From: CAZNPA01 sp964575095
GTDB taxonomy: Bacteria; Pseudomonadota; Alphaproteobacteria; Rickettsiales; SXRF01
Length of the DNA stretch: 64,000 bases
Reading direction: 5' to 3'
NCBI GenBank assembly: GCA_964575095.1
Contig: CAZNPA010000005.1
Coordinates: 48,723 to 112,722, forward strand
Positions 1 through 8,097 of this stretch are shown here, in pieces. Positions within the stretch are counted from its first letter, which is position 1. Each line of letters starts with the position of its first letter. A program made the position numbers and the translations under genes. The notes beneath the pieces were generated by a model. It was not told the DNA's origin, did not search any database, and saw only the letters and a list, made by a program, of their open reading frames with translations.

Positions 1-1
1 C

Positions 2-766
2 ATGCTGATTCTGGATACCGCGCGCGAAAAAGACGAGGACCAGCGCACGGCCCGGGGATCGCTCGATTCGCGAGACCCCAACCTGTCATTTGAAAGCAAT
101 GTCCTGAAATCGACGCAGGCGGAAAAAGTCACCGCCACGCGCATGAGCAATCTCAACATGACCATTGCTCAGGGCAAAATCATCAGCGCCATTCTTGAGA
201 CGGCGATCAACACCGACCTGCCCGGCACGCTGCGCGCCATCGTCAGCCACGACATCTATCCCGAATCCGGCCGTGACGTGATGGTACCCAAGGGATCGCG
301 GCTGATCGGCGTCTATAACACCGGCATCCTGCGCGGACAGAAACGCGTCATGATCATCTGGACGCGCCTGATCCGCCCCGATGGCATGGACATCATGATC
401 GGCTCGCCCGGCGTCGATGCGCTGGGACGCTCTGGCGTCAACGGCGACGTCGACAACAAGTACGCCGAGATCTTCAGCACGTCGATCTTGACCAGCGCCA
501 TTTCGATCGGCATCGCCATCGGCGCCGATCGTTTGGTCGACGACCCGACGACGACCACCACCAACAGCAACGGCACGACCTCGACCGGATCGGCCGGCGC
601 GACGGCAGCGGCGGGCGCGGTGGCCAACCTCGGCGGCGTCGCCAAAGATGTGGTGAGCTCGATCATCGACCTGCGGCCGACGATCACCGTCGATCAAGGC
701 ACGCCGGTCAATGTTTTCGTCAACCGCGACCTGACGTTCCCGCCGGGTTCGCAGTTTATCGAGTAG
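2..766 (+). CDS. virB10: VirB10/TrbI-family T4SS core protein, C-terminal part
   Basis: The open frame enters from the left edge, so this is the C-terminal 254 residues of a longer protein; the ATG at position 2 is internal. The sequence has the TrbI/VirB10 beta-barrel pattern: a stretch with LPGTLRAIVSHDIYPESG, then VPKGSRLIGVYN, then a C-terminus ending near PINVFV/FPPGS-like residues (here PVNVFVNRDL). VirB10 spans inner and outer membranes and relays energy from the ATPases to the outer-membrane pore of type IV secretion systems. A low-complexity Thr/Ser/Gly/Ala segment near residues 180-210 is in the expected place for the variable antenna region. virB11 starts 3 bp after the stop, so the genes are co-transcribed. 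Family assignment is secure; the secreted substrate is unknown. Confidence 0.9.
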   Translation: MLILDTAREKDEDQRTARGSLDSRDPNLSFESNVLKSTQAEKVTATRMSNLNMTIAQGKIISAILETAINTDLPGTLRAIVSHDIYPESGRDVMVPKGSRLIGVYNTGILRGQKRVMIIWTRLIRPDGMDIMIGSPGVDALGRSGVNGDVDNKYAEIFSTSILTSAISIGIAIGADRLVDDPTTTTTNSNGTTSTGSAGATAAAGAVANLGGVAKDVVSSIIDLRPTITVDQGTPVNVFVNRDLTFPPGSQFIE

Positions 767-769
767 CGC

Positions 770-1753
770 ATGGCGACCCTCACCGCACTCGACACCTACC
801 TCGCGCCGCTCAAGAAATATTTCTCGCAGCCGGACGTCAGCGAAATATCAATCAATACACCGGGCGAAATCTGGGTCGAAATCGGCGGCGACATGGTGCG
901 CCACAAGGTGCCCGAATTCAATCTTGAGCATTTAAAATCCTTGAGCCGCCTTGTCGCGCAGTCGACCGAGCAGAAAATCAGCGAGGAAACGCCGCTCTTA
1001 TCCGCCACGCTACCCGAGGGCTACCGTATTCAGGTCGTGTTCCCGCCCGCCGTCGAATCTTCGACGATCGCCATGTCGATAAGGAAGCAAACTATTTTAA
1101 ACCTCGACCTCGACCAGTACGAGGCCATCGGCGCCTTCCAGAACACCATCGTCGCCCGCGAGGAAAATCCGGTCGACCGGAAACTGCGGGCGATGCTTGA
1201 TGCCGGCGCCGTCAAGGACTTCATCAAGCAGGCGATTCTGGCCAGAAAAAACATCATCATCTCCGGCGGCACCTCGACCGGCAAGACGACGTTCTTAAAC
1301 GCGGCGATGAAAGTCATCCCCGCCACCGAGCGCATCATCACCTGCGAGGACGCGCGCGAAATCCAGATCCCGCACATCGAGAACCGCGTGCATCTGATCG
1401 CCTCGCGCGGCGGCCAGGGACGCGCTCAGGTCTCGATGCAGGACCTGATCGAGGCCTGCCTGCGCCTGCGCCCCGACCGGCTGATGCTGGGCGAACTGCG
1501 CGGCAAGGAAGCCTTCACCTTCATGCGCGCCGTCAACACCGGCCACCCCGGATCGATCTCGACGCTGCACGCCGACACGCCGATCCTGGCGCTGGAGCAG
1601 CTGACGTTGATGGTGATGCAGGCCGGGCTCGGCATCACGCACGACCAGATAAAAACCTATGTCGAGAACGTCATCAATGTTATCATCCAGCTCAAGCGCG
1701 GCCCGCGCGGGATGCGCTATGTCTCGGAGATTTATTTTAAGGAGAGTGCGTAA
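770..1753 (+). CDS. virB11: VirB11 family T4SS ATPase
   Basis: A 327-residue hexameric secretion ATPase that powers pilus assembly and substrate transfer at the inner membrane. Walker A is GGTSTGKTT at residues 166-174. The downstream Asp box (ITCEDAREIQIP), the His box (NTGHPGSISTLHAD) and LMLGELRG, typical of the VirB11/GspE superfamily, are all present. Length is normal for VirB11. It follows virB10 by 3 bp and precedes virD4, the order seen in vertically inherited alphaproteobacterial rvh/virB clusters. A 95-bp spacer with a large purine/pyrimidine inverted repeat separates it from virD4. Confidence 0.95.
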   Translation: MATLTALDTYLAPLKKYFSQPDVSEISINTPGEIWVEIGGDMVRHKVPEFNLEHLKSLSRLVAQSTEQKISEETPLLSATLPEGYRIQVVFPPAVESSTIAMSIRKQTILNLDLDQYEAIGAFQNTIVAREENPVDRKLRAMLDAGAVKDFIKQAILARKNIIISGGTSTGKTTFLNAAMKVIPATERIITCEDAREIQIPHIENRVHLIASRGGQGRAQVSMQDLIEACLRLRPDRLMLGELRGKEAFTFMRAVNTGHPGSISTLHADTPILALEQLTLMVMQAGLGITHDQIKTYVENVINVIIQLKRGPRGMRYVSEIYFKESA

Positions 1754-1840
1754 GGGATGTGGAGATGTGAGGATGTGGAGATGTGGAGTAAGAAACAATC
1801 TAATCCCCATATCCCCACATCCCCCTATCCCCACATCCCC
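1754..1840. repeat. purine-rich/pyrimidine-rich inverted tandem repeat
   Basis: Between virB11 and virD4 lies a purine-rich arm (1754-1786) built from the tandem word GGATGTGGAGATGTG. A short A-rich loop (1787-1803) follows, then a pyrimidine-rich arm (1804-1840) built from ATCCCCACATCCCC. The arms are imperfectly complementary over about 30 bp and could form a long hairpin in the mRNA. It could attenuate virD4 or simply be an inserted repeat. A related logic (GGGATTC tandem, A-rich loop, short CCCCAAT) occurs inside cysS near 21354. Confidence 0.7.
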
Positions 1841-1848
1841 ATTTTCTT

Positions 1849-3621
1849 ATGGCTGAAAACCTGAAACAATCCAACATCCGCCGCCAGCTGTTCAACCGGC
1901 TGGTGCTGATCGTCGTGATCGGCATCCTGCTTGTCGTGCCGGGCTATGTCGGGCTGGCGCTGGCGTTTGTCCTCAATTACGGCGACGCCTATTTCAACGC
2001 CATCTACGACCCTGAATATTTAATCAACCAGTATATGGAGCTGCTGCGTTACTGGCTGCAATACCGCAGCCAGCTGCCGGACGAATTCACGCTGAAGCTG
2101 CTGGGGCCGCCGCTGGCCGGCATGGGCTTCACCCTGTCGATGCTCTATCTCGGCCGCGCGCCGCTCCTCGATTTCCGCCCGTTCAAGTTCAAGGAAAGCA
2201 TTCACGGCGACGCGCACTGGGCGACCGAAGCCGAGATAAGAAAAGCCAAATTGCGCGCCAAGAAAGGCATGCTGCTCGGGCGCACCGGCGCCAGCAATTA
2301 TCTTATCTGCGACGACTTCCAGCATATCCTGCTCTTCGCGCCGACCGGCTCGGGCAAGGGTGTGGGCTTCGTCATTCCCAATCTATTGTTCTGGCAGGAA
2401 TCGGTGATCTGCCACGACATCAAAATCGAAAACCACGAGCTGACCAGCGGCTACCGCAAAAAAATCGGCCAGGAAGTGTTCCTGTGGAACCCTGCCGACC
2501 CCGACGGCATCTCGCACTGCTACAACCCGCTCGACTGGATCAGCGCCAAGCCCGGCCAGATGGTCGACGACGTGCAAAAAATCTGCAACCTGGTATTGCC
2601 CGAGCAGGAATTCTGGCAGAATGAAGCGCGTTCGCTGATGCTGGGCGTGATCCTCTATCTTTGCGCCGTGCCGGAGAAAGTGCGCTCGTTCGGCGAAGTC
2701 GTGCGCACCATGCGCTCGGACGACGTCGTCTATAACCTTGCCGTCGTGCTCGACACCATCGGCAAGCGCATCCACCCGGTCGCCTACATGAACATCGCCG
2801 CCTTTTTGCAGAAGGCGGACAAGGAGCGAAGCGGCGTGATCTCCACGCTCAACTCCGGCCTGGAGCTGTGGGCGAACCCGCTCATCGACGCCACCACCGC
2901 CCGCTCCGATTTCAATCTGCAGGTCTTGAAAAAGAAAAAAGTCAGCGTCTATTGCGGCGTCACGCCCGACAACCTGAAGCGCCTCGAGCCGCTCCTGAAA
3001 GTGTTCTACCAGCAGGCCACCGACTTTCTGACGCGCAACATCCCCAAGAAAAACGAGCCGTACGGCGTGTTGCTGATGATGGACGAGTTTCCGTCACTGG
3101 GCGAAATGCCGCAGTTCGAGGTCGGCATCGCCTATTTCCGCGGCTACCGCGTCAAGCTGTTCATGATCGTGCAGGACACGCAGCAACTCAAAGGCATCTA
3201 CGAGGAAGCGGGCATGAACGCCTTCCTCTCCAACTCCTATTACCGCATCACCTTCGCCGCCAACAACATCGAAACCGCCAACATGATCTCACAATTGATC
3301 GGCAATAAAACCGCGACGCAATATTCGCACAACAAGCCCAAATTCCTCGACCTGAACCCCGCCGCGCGCACGATCAACACCTCGGAAGTGCAGCGCGCGC
3401 TGCTCCTGCCGCAGGAAGTCATCACCCTGCCGCGCGACGAGCAGATCATCCTCATCGAATCCTTCGCGCCGATTCGCACCAAGAAAATTTTCTACTACAA
3501 GGACAGGTTCTTCATGCGCCGCATAAAGCCGCCAACGCCGATTCCGGTGCAGGAGCCCTACGACCCGCGCAAAAACAAACCCGAAAAACCCGGAAAACCG
3601 GAAAAACCGGCAAAAGCATAG
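1849..3621 (+). CDS. virD4: VirD4-type T4SS coupling protein
   Basis: A 590-residue TraG/VirD4 coupling ATPase that recruits substrates to the T4SS channel. Two hydrophobic N-terminal segments (about residues 18-45 and 80-100) anchor it in the inner membrane. Walker A is APTGSGKG at residues 164-171 and Walker B is LLMMDEFPSLGE from residue 409. The tail ends in a Lys/Pro/Glu-rich repeat (KPEKPGKPEKPAKA), a flexible terminus sometimes seen in these proteins. The family, the gene order after virB10-virB11 and the same-strand arrangement all agree. Whether DNA or effector proteins are moved cannot be told from sequence; no relaxase is visible here. Confidence 0.95.
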   Translation: MAENLKQSNIRRQLFNRLVLIVVIGILLVVPGYVGLALAFVLNYGDAYFNAIYDPEYLINQYMELLRYWLQYRSQLPDEFTLKLLGPPLAGMGFTLSMLYLGRAPLLDFRPFKFKESIHGDAHWATEAEIRKAKLRAKKGMLLGRTGASNYLICDDFQHILLFAPTGSGKGVGFVIPNLLFWQESVICHDIKIENHELTSGYRKKIGQEVFLWNPADPDGISHCYNPLDWISAKPGQMVDDVQKICNLVLPEQEFWQNEARSLMLGVILYLCAVPEKVRSFGEVVRTMRSDDVVYNLAVVLDTIGKRIHPVAYMNIAAFLQKADKERSGVISTLNSGLELWANPLIDATTARSDFNLQVLKKKKVSVYCGVTPDNLKRLEPLLKVFYQQATDFLTRNIPKKNEPYGVLLMMDEFPSLGEMPQFEVGIAYFRGYRVKLFMIVQDTQQLKGIYEEAGMNAFLSNSYYRITFAANNIETANMISQLIGNKTATQYSHNKPKFLDLNPAARTINTSEVQRALLLPQEVITLPRDEQIILIESFAPIRTKKIFYYKDRFFMRRIKPPTPIPVQEPYDPRKNKPEKPGKPEKPAKA

Positions 3622-3624
3622 CGC

Positions 3625-3720
3625 CTACGCACGGCCAACGCTGCCCTTAGCGTTTTCCAGCCTCGCCATTTCTTTTCTTGCTTTCTCCAGATCAGTGAAC
3701 AGTTTCTTGTCACCGGTCAT
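3625..3720 (-). CDS. possible 31-residue small protein or gene remnant
   Basis: A short frame just past the virD4 stop on the opposite strand encodes MTGDKKLFTDLEKARKEM followed by ARLENAKGSVGRA. It is charged and looks helical. I see no clear ribosome binding site and a TA microsatellite lies immediately upstream. It could be a real small protein or the remnant of a longer one. Function unknown. Confidence 0.25.
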   Translation of the reverse strand: MTGDKKLFTDLEKARKEMARLENAKGSVGRA

Positions 3721-3725
3721 TTCAG

Positions 3726-3743
3726 ATATATATATATATATAT
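3726..3743. repeat. AT dinucleotide microsatellite
   Basis: Nine AT units in a row inside an otherwise GC-rich region, followed by more AT-rich sequence (CAATATATTATAG). The 3744-4019 stretch after it holds no gene I can support, only GC-rich imperfect palindromes around 3830-3930. Confidence 0.8.
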
Positions 3744-4019
3744 CAATATATTATAGCATCCGAATTATTTCCCCCTTCCCGGCCATATTTTTCCATGTTT
3801 CCCTATACTTCACATCATGCATGATGAAGTCCTCGCTGCGGCAGCGGCAAGGCGGAGCGGTTCGGCGAATCGTAGGTCTCCCGAAGCCCCAAAGGCGTAA
3901 GGGAGAATGCGAAGCCTTCAGCATAACCATGCTTTAGGCACCAACCTCACGTACCTCTCCAGGATGCGGACGGAGTTGACGCCGGTCGCATGCGAAAACG
4001 CAGGGGCGCGCCCTTTAAT

Positions 4020-4055
4020 CCCCGCATAAGCCTGTAAAGCAGGCGCATTGCGGGG
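4020..4055. repeat. nested palindrome downstream of thiG
   Basis: Outer arms CCCCGCA (4020-4026) and TGCGGGG (4049-4055) enclose an inner hairpin GCCTG-TAAAG-CAGGC (4030-4044). The following TCTGGT is nearly the inverse of ACCGGA next to the second palindrome at 4116-4134. It lies past the thiG stop and could act as a transcription end, but there is no clear U-run. It looks like one copy of a palindromic repeat family. Confidence 0.6.
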
Positions 4056-4094
4056 TCTGGTTCAAGGATAAATACTATGAAAACGATGAATTGA

Positions 4095-4898
4095 TTATTG
4101 AGTAGAAGCACCGGACCCCGCAACAAGTGCGGGGATAAGCCCCTCTTCCGGCGAACTGGCGCTGGCATAATTTTGCTTCGGCATGCGCCCGGCAAGATAC
4201 GCCAGCCTGCCCGCTTCCACGGCGGCTTTCATCGCGCGCGCCATCATCAGCGGATGTTGCGCGGCGGCCAGCGCCGTGTTGAGCAATACACCATCACAAC
4301 CTAATTCCATCGCAATCGTCACATCCGACGCGGTGCCGACACCGGCGTCGACTAAAATCGGCACTTTCGCCGCTTCGACGATCAGCCTTATATTGAGCGG
4401 ATTTTGTATGCCCAAACCGGAACCGATGGGCGCTCCCAGCGGCATCACCGCAACGCATCCCAGTTCTTCCAATTTTTTTGCCGCCAGCGGATCGTCGCTG
4501 GTATAGGCCATAACCTGGAATCCTTCGCTCACCAGAATCTTCGCCGCTTTCAGCGTTTCCTCGACGTCGGGATACAGCGTTTTCTTGTCGCCGATGACTT
4601 CGAGTTTCACCAATTCCCAGCCGCCCAGCTCGCGTGCCAGCCGAAGTGTACGCACCGCCTCTTCCGCCGTGTAGCAACCGGCGCTGTTGGGAAGATAGGT
4701 GTATTTTGCGGGCGGCAGCGCGTCCTGCAGGCTGCCCTCGCCTTTTTCCGCGAGATTAATCCGCCGCAGCGCCACGGTGACGATCTCGGCGCCGCTGGCT
4801 TCGATCACCGCTTTCGTCTCGGCCATGTTCTTATACTTGCCGGTGCCGACGAGGAGCCGCGAGCGGTAGGTTTTTCCGGCAACCTTAAAACCGTCCAT
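4095..4898 (-). CDS. thiG: thiazole synthase ThiG
   Basis: A 267-residue TIM-barrel enzyme that builds the thiazole phosphate of thiamine from 1-deoxyxylulose 5-phosphate, a glycine- or tyrosine-derived imine and ThiS thiocarboxylate. Recognisable stretches are SRLLVGTGKY near the start, VKLEVIGD carrying the Schiff-base lysine, and PILVDAGVGTASD and ELGCDGVLLNTA at the phosphate-binding end. Its start overlaps the thiS stop by 1 bp, so the two are translationally coupled. The last 15-20 codons run through a palindromic repeat (4116-4134) and may be an acquired tail. Confidence 0.95.
   Translation of the reverse strand: MDGFKVAGKTYRSRLLVGTGKYKNMAETKAVIEASGAEIVTVALRRINLAEKGEGSLQDALPPAKYTYLPNSAGCYTAEEAVRTLRLARELGGWELVKLEVIGDKKTLYPDVEETLKAAKILVSEGFQVMAYTSDDPLAAKKLEELGCVAVMPLGAPIGSGLGIQNPLNIRLIVEAAKVPILVDAGVGTASDVTIAMELGCDGVLLNTALAAAQHPLMMARAMKAAVEAGRLAYLAGRMPKQNYASASSPEEGLIPALVAGSGASTQ
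4116..4134. repeat. CCCCGCA-ACAAG-TGCGGGG palindrome within thiG 3' end
   Basis: A perfect 7-bp stem with a 5-nt loop lies inside the last codons of thiG and encodes part of its C-terminal LIPALVAGSG tail. The same arm sequence (CCCCGCA/TGCGGGG) recurs at 4020-4055, so this appears to be a mobile or spreading palindrome that has shaped the C-terminus of ThiG. Confidence 0.6.
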
Positions 4899-5098
4899 CA
4901 GCCGCCCCCGATAAACTGCACGATTTCGATTTCGTCGCCGTCGTTTAGCATCACCTCGCCGTAGGCCGAGCGCGGCACGATTTCCAAGTTGCGCTCGACG
5001 GCCACCTGCGAGCTCTTGAGCGCAAGCTGGTTCGCCAGCGCGGCGACCGTGATCGGCGCATCGAGAACATGCGGCTTGCCGTTGAGTTTGATTTGCAT
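4898..5098 (-). CDS. thiS: sulfur carrier protein ThiS
   Basis: A 66-residue ubiquitin-like protein beginning MQIKLNGKPHVLDAPITVAA and ending in Gly-Gly-Gly. The terminal diglycine is adenylated and converted to a thiocarboxylate that delivers sulfur to ThiG. It lies directly upstream of thiG on the same strand, with stop and start overlapping. No thiE, thiF or thiO gene is visible beside them, so the rest of the pathway is elsewhere. Confidence 0.92.
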   Translation of the reverse strand: MQIKLNGKPHVLDAPITVAALANQLALKSSQVAVERNLEIVPRSAYGEVMLNDGDEIEIVQFIGGG

Positions 5099-5143
5099 AA
5101 ATGCTAATCTAGTGCCCTAACCTGTAACCTGCAACTGTAACCT

Positions 5144-5590
5144 ATGCCCCGCATTTTACTCATCAACGGCCCGAACTTGAACAAATTGGGCGAGCGCGAG
5201 CCGCAGATTTACGGCCGCGAGACCCTGAAAGACATCGAGGCCAAATGCAAGGGCATGGCCAAGACCCTGAAACTGGAGCTGGATTGTTTCCAATCCAACG
5301 TCGAGGGCGACATCGTCACCAGAATCCAGAAGGCCGGGAAAAAATACAAGGGCCTCTTAATTAACGCCGGCGCCTATACCCATACCTCGATCGCCATCAT
5401 GGACGCGCTGCTTACGCTCAAAATTCCGGTGATCGAGGTGCATCTTTCCAACCCGGCGCGGCGCGAGGAATTCCGCCACATTTCGTATATCAGCAAAGCC
5501 GCCACCGGCAGCATTTCCGGTTTCGGCAGCCAGAGTTATCTGCTGGCGCTCGAGGCAATGGCGAAGTTAGTAAAGAGTGCCAAGTCATGA
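5144..5590 (+). CDS. aroQ: type II 3-dehydroquinate dehydratase
   Basis: A 148-residue dodecameric shikimate-pathway enzyme converting 3-dehydroquinate to 3-dehydroshikimate. The N-terminal motif LLINGPNLNKLGEREPQIYG carries the lid arginine and the catalytic tyrosine. INAGAYTHTSIA and EVHLSNPARREEFRH, which includes the catalytic histidine, follow. Full length for the family. It is divergent from thiS-thiG. Usually followed by accB-accC in alphaproteobacteria, but here a palindromic repeat and a phosphodiesterase gene follow. Confidence 0.95.
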   Translation: MPRILLINGPNLNKLGEREPQIYGRETLKDIEAKCKGMAKTLKLELDCFQSNVEGDIVTRIQKAGKKYKGLLINAGAYTHTSIAIMDALLTLKIPVIEVHLSNPARREEFRHISYISKAATGSISGFGSQSYLLALEAMAKLVKSAKS

Positions 5591-5680
5591 AGAAGGGAGG
5601 CCAGCAGGCCGCCCGAGCCGTCAGCGCGCGGCGTACCGCGCCGCTCCATGGCGAGGTCAGCAGGCCTCGCCGGGAGCATT
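5588..5680. repeat. GC-rich palindromic repeat cluster
   Basis: Between aroQ and the phosphodiesterase are two related hairpin-like units: GGAGGCCAGCAGGCCGCCCG near 5597-5616, and GCGAGG-TCAGCAGG-CCTCGC near 5651-5670 (a perfect 6-bp stem). Both contain the word CAGCAGGCC. The sequence stays open in the frame of the next gene, so it could be mistaken for an N-terminal extension. It is better read as a noncoding repeat. Confidence 0.55.
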
Positions 5681-5684
5681 TATA

Positions 5685-6362
5685 ATGTGGAAAATAGGAC
5701 ATCGCGGTGCCTGTGGGCATGCTCCCGAAAACACGCTCGCCTCGATGAAAAAGGCGCTGGAGCTGGGCGTGCACGGCTTCGAATTCGACATCCAGATGAG
5801 CAAGGACGGCGAGCCGATGGTCATCCACGACGACACGCTCGACCGCACGACGAACGGCAAAGGCGCCGTCGCCGATTATTCGTGGAAGGAATTGCAGCAG
5901 TTCGATGCGGGAGGCGGCGAAAAAATTCCTAATTTGCGCAATGTGCTGGATCTCGTCGACAAGCGCTGCCGCCTTTTCATCGAGCTTAAGGCCGAATCCG
6001 CCACGGCGCCGGTCGCCGACATTTTGAAATATTACGTCGAGCAGATGGGCTGGACGTATGAGCAGCTTTATGTGTGCGCATTTGATCATTTCCAAATCGC
6101 CGCCGCGAAAAAATTCAATCCCGACCTTCGCACCTCGGCGCTGATTGCCGGAATTCCGGTCACGCTCGCCGCCATCGCGCAGGAGGCAGGCGCGTGGTCG
6201 ATTAACCCCAACATCAATCATATCCATAAAGCGCTGGTCGACGACGCCCACCGCCGCGGCTTAAAAGTCCTGACGTGGACGGCGAATACACCGGCGCAGA
6301 TCGCCAAGGCAAAAAGCCTGAACGTGGATGGGATCTTCAGCGATTTTCCGGAGCGGATTTAG
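5685..6362 (+). CDS. glycerophosphodiester phosphodiesterase
   Basis: A 225-residue GDPD TIM-barrel enzyme that hydrolyses glycerophosphodiesters to glycerol 3-phosphate and an alcohol. It has the catalytic HRGACGHAPENT at the very N-terminus, FEFDIQMSKDGEPMVIHDD with metal-binding Glu/Asp and the second catalytic His, and LKVLTWTAN with DGIFSDFPE at the C-terminus. I chose the ATG at 5685 because it places the HRG motif at residue 5, as usual. A longer in-frame start at 5577 would add a repeat-derived extension. No signal peptide, so probably cytoplasmic (UgpQ-like). Confidence 0.92.
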   Translation: MWKIGHRGACGHAPENTLASMKKALELGVHGFEFDIQMSKDGEPMVIHDDTLDRTTNGKGAVADYSWKELQQFDAGGGEKIPNLRNVLDLVDKRCRLFIELKAESATAPVADILKYYVEQMGWTYEQLYVCAFDHFQIAAAKKFNPDLRTSALIAGIPVTLAAIAQEAGAWSINPNINHIHKALVDDAHRRGLKVLTWTANTPAQIAKAKSLNVDGIFSDFPERI

Positions 6363-6368
6363 TTTCTT

Positions 6369-6457
6369 ATCCTGAGCGAGCGTAGCGAGTCGAAGGAACT
6401 TTAACCTGGCAACTCGCAAAGATCCTTCGACTTCGGCCTTCGGCCTCCGCTCAGGAT
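6369..6457. repeat. palindromic element, TCCTGAGCGAGCG...CTCAGGA family
   Basis: The left arm ATCCTGAGCGAGCGTAGCGAGTCGAAGG (given in two pieces: 6369-6382 and 6383-6396) and right arm (6421-6457, GATCCTTCGACTTCGG then CCTCCGCTCAGGAT) form an imperfect 89-bp palindrome. It lies between the convergent GDPD and yqgE genes. A second copy of the same family sits inside the coding frame of trmJ at 22773-22870. At this site it could serve as a bidirectional terminator. Confidence 0.85.
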
Positions 6458-6464
6458 GTTGTGG

Positions 6465-7055
6465 CTAAGCGTGCCCCACATCCGTGGAGAGGTGCCCTAA
6501 GTCAATCCCCATCGAGGCGATGGCGACGTTCCATTTGAGGTCGTTGGCGGTGTCGAACACCAGCTGCCGCGTGGCGGGCGCGATGATCCAGCTGCCGGTT
6601 TCGATTTCCGATTCGAGCTGCCCCGCCGCCCAGCCGGCATAGCCCAATACCAGCATGCCATTTTTGGGACCTTTGCCCTCGGCCAGATCTTGCAGGATGG
6701 AAAGGCTGGCGGTGACAGCGATGCCGTCCTTGGCGATCAGGCAGCCCTCGGCCGGATATTCGGCTTCGTGCACGATGAAGCCGCGGTTCGATTCCACCGG
6801 CCCGCCGAAATGCACCGGCAGGTCGCGCGGCTTGGTGGCGGCATGGATGCCGAGCTGGTCGAATATTTCCGTCAAACGGATATTCTCGACCGGGTAATTG
6901 ACGATGACGCCCATGGCGCCCTCTTCGTTATGCGCGCAGAGATACACCATCGAGCGGGTGAAAAACGATCCCTGGATCGCCGGCGTCGAAATAAGGAGAT
7001 GGCCCGCCAGCGAGCCGGCCTTATCCTGCGTCATGGAATTCATGCTTATGGCCAT
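6465..7055 (-). CDS. YqgE/AlgH family protein (UPF0301)
   Basis: A 196-residue member of the UPF0301/AlgH family. Diagnostic segments are LAGHLLISTPAIQGSFFTRSM, GVIVNYPVE, FGGPVESNRGFIVH and LVLGYAGWAAGQLESEI. The family is widely conserved; AlgH was first linked to alginate regulation but its biochemical role is not established. The listed start is at MAISMNSM; the internal ATG four codons later is equally plausible. A palindromic repeat separates it from the convergent phosphodiesterase gene. Confidence 0.9.
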   Translation of the reverse strand: MAISMNSMTQDKAGSLAGHLLISTPAIQGSFFTRSMVYLCAHNEEGAMGVIVNYPVENIRLTEIFDQLGIHAATKPRDLPVHFGGPVESNRGFIVHEAEYPAEGCLIAKDGIAVTASLSILQDLAEGKGPKNGMLVLGYAGWAAGQLESEIETGSWIIAPATRQLVFDTANDLKWNVAIASMGIDLGHLSTDVGHA

Positions 7056-7152
7056 GTTCGTATTCTACTCCAACTCCCATAAAAAACATAGGTCATTCAT
7101 CTTCGGTTAACAATACCCCGGTAAATTAGTCCCTTATAGGAACCGTACATTT

Positions 7153-8097
7153 ATGAAAAATGCCGATTGTTTTTTTACCAACCGCCTGATCTGGGCGGCG
7201 CTTTTCGGTCTGGCCGCGTGCACGGCGCTGTGGGTAGCGGCCGAGGGTCTGGGCGTGGACGCCACCCGCGCCATGCGGTTCTTCTATATTTACGCGATGT
7301 TCGCCGCCATCTCACTCATTTACCGCTTCCTGCGCCGCGACGATAATTTATACCTCCTGGGCCATCTCGCCAACCAGTGGCTGACCACCGCCGCCATCCT
7401 CGGCGTCTTAAGCTATGTCTCGTCACGACTTAATTTCCCGCTGACCGATGCAGCGCTAATCAATCTCGACCTCGCGCTCGGTTTCGACTGGAAATCCTAC
7501 GTCGCCTGGGTCGATAAAACGCCGTGGCTGGCTGACCTGTTCACCTACGCCTATTTCTCGTCAGGACCGCAGATCATGGTGCTGGTGGCGCTGCTTTTCC
7601 TGTGCAAGCACACCGCGCATAACCAGCGTTTCCTGATCGCCTTCATCCTGACGGCGCTGGTGACGGTGGTGCTGGCGGCGCTGTTCCCCGCCGTCGGCGG
7701 CTACGTCTATTACGATATCGACGTCCATACCCACTATCAGAACATCCACCCGGCGGCGGCACGCATCCACGAAGCCGACCTCATGGCCATGCGCAACCAC
7801 ACGATGAGCGTGCTGGCGTTCCCGCTGCAAGGGCTGGTGACGTTTCCGTCATTCCACAGCGCGCTTTCGATCGTGCTGATCTACGCCGCGTGGCCGGTCT
7901 GGTGGCTGCGAATCATCGCGCTGCCGCTTAACATCGTGATTTTATTCTCGACGCCGGTCGACGGCGGGCATTACCTGACGGATATTTTAGGCGGCGTCGT
8001 GATTGCGCTTATGGTAATTGCGCTCGTCGAGCGCGTCTTCAATCCGAAGACGGCGGTGACGCAATCCAGTTTGGGATTGCGGCCGACGCAATGGTAA
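7153..8097 (+). CDS. PAP2-superfamily integral membrane phosphatase/transferase
   Basis: A 314-residue polytopic membrane protein with about seven hydrophobic segments. The C-terminal half carries PAP2 signature elements: FPSFHSALS with the acid/base His (about residue 239) and TPVDGGHYLTDILGG with the nucleophilic His and supporting Asp (about residue 277). This arrangement is like the PAP2_3/inositol-phosphorylceramide-synthase-like branch. Likely substrates are phospholipid head groups or polyprenyl/lipid phosphates at the membrane; the actual substrate is unknown. Its last 59 bp overlap the 3' end of ygfZ on the other strand. Confidence 0.8.
   Translation: MKNADCFFTNRLIWAALFGLAACTALWVAAEGLGVDATRAMRFFYIYAMFAAISLIYRFLRRDDNLYLLGHLANQWLTTAAILGVLSYVSSRLNFPLTDAALINLDLALGFDWKSYVAWVDKTPWLADLFTYAYFSSGPQIMVLVALLFLCKHTAHNQRFLIAFILTALVTVVLAALFPAVGGYVYYDIDVHTHYQNIHPAAARIHEADLMAMRNHTMSVLAFPLQGLVTFPSFHSALSIVLIYAAWPVWWLRIIALPLNIVILFSTPVDGGHYLTDILGGVVIALMVIALVERVFNPKTAVTQSSLGLRPTQW

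Noticed and set aside
3726..3743. AT repeat as a possible origin or CRISPR-like feature
   Set aside because: It is a simple dinucleotide run with no DnaA-box cluster, dnaA/parAB neighbours or spaced repeats. No CRISPR array or cas gene was seen anywhere in the window.
5577..5684. N-terminal extension of the phosphodiesterase
   Set aside because: The stretch is a GC-rich palindromic repeat and the family begins just before the HRG motif, so the start at 5685 fits better.
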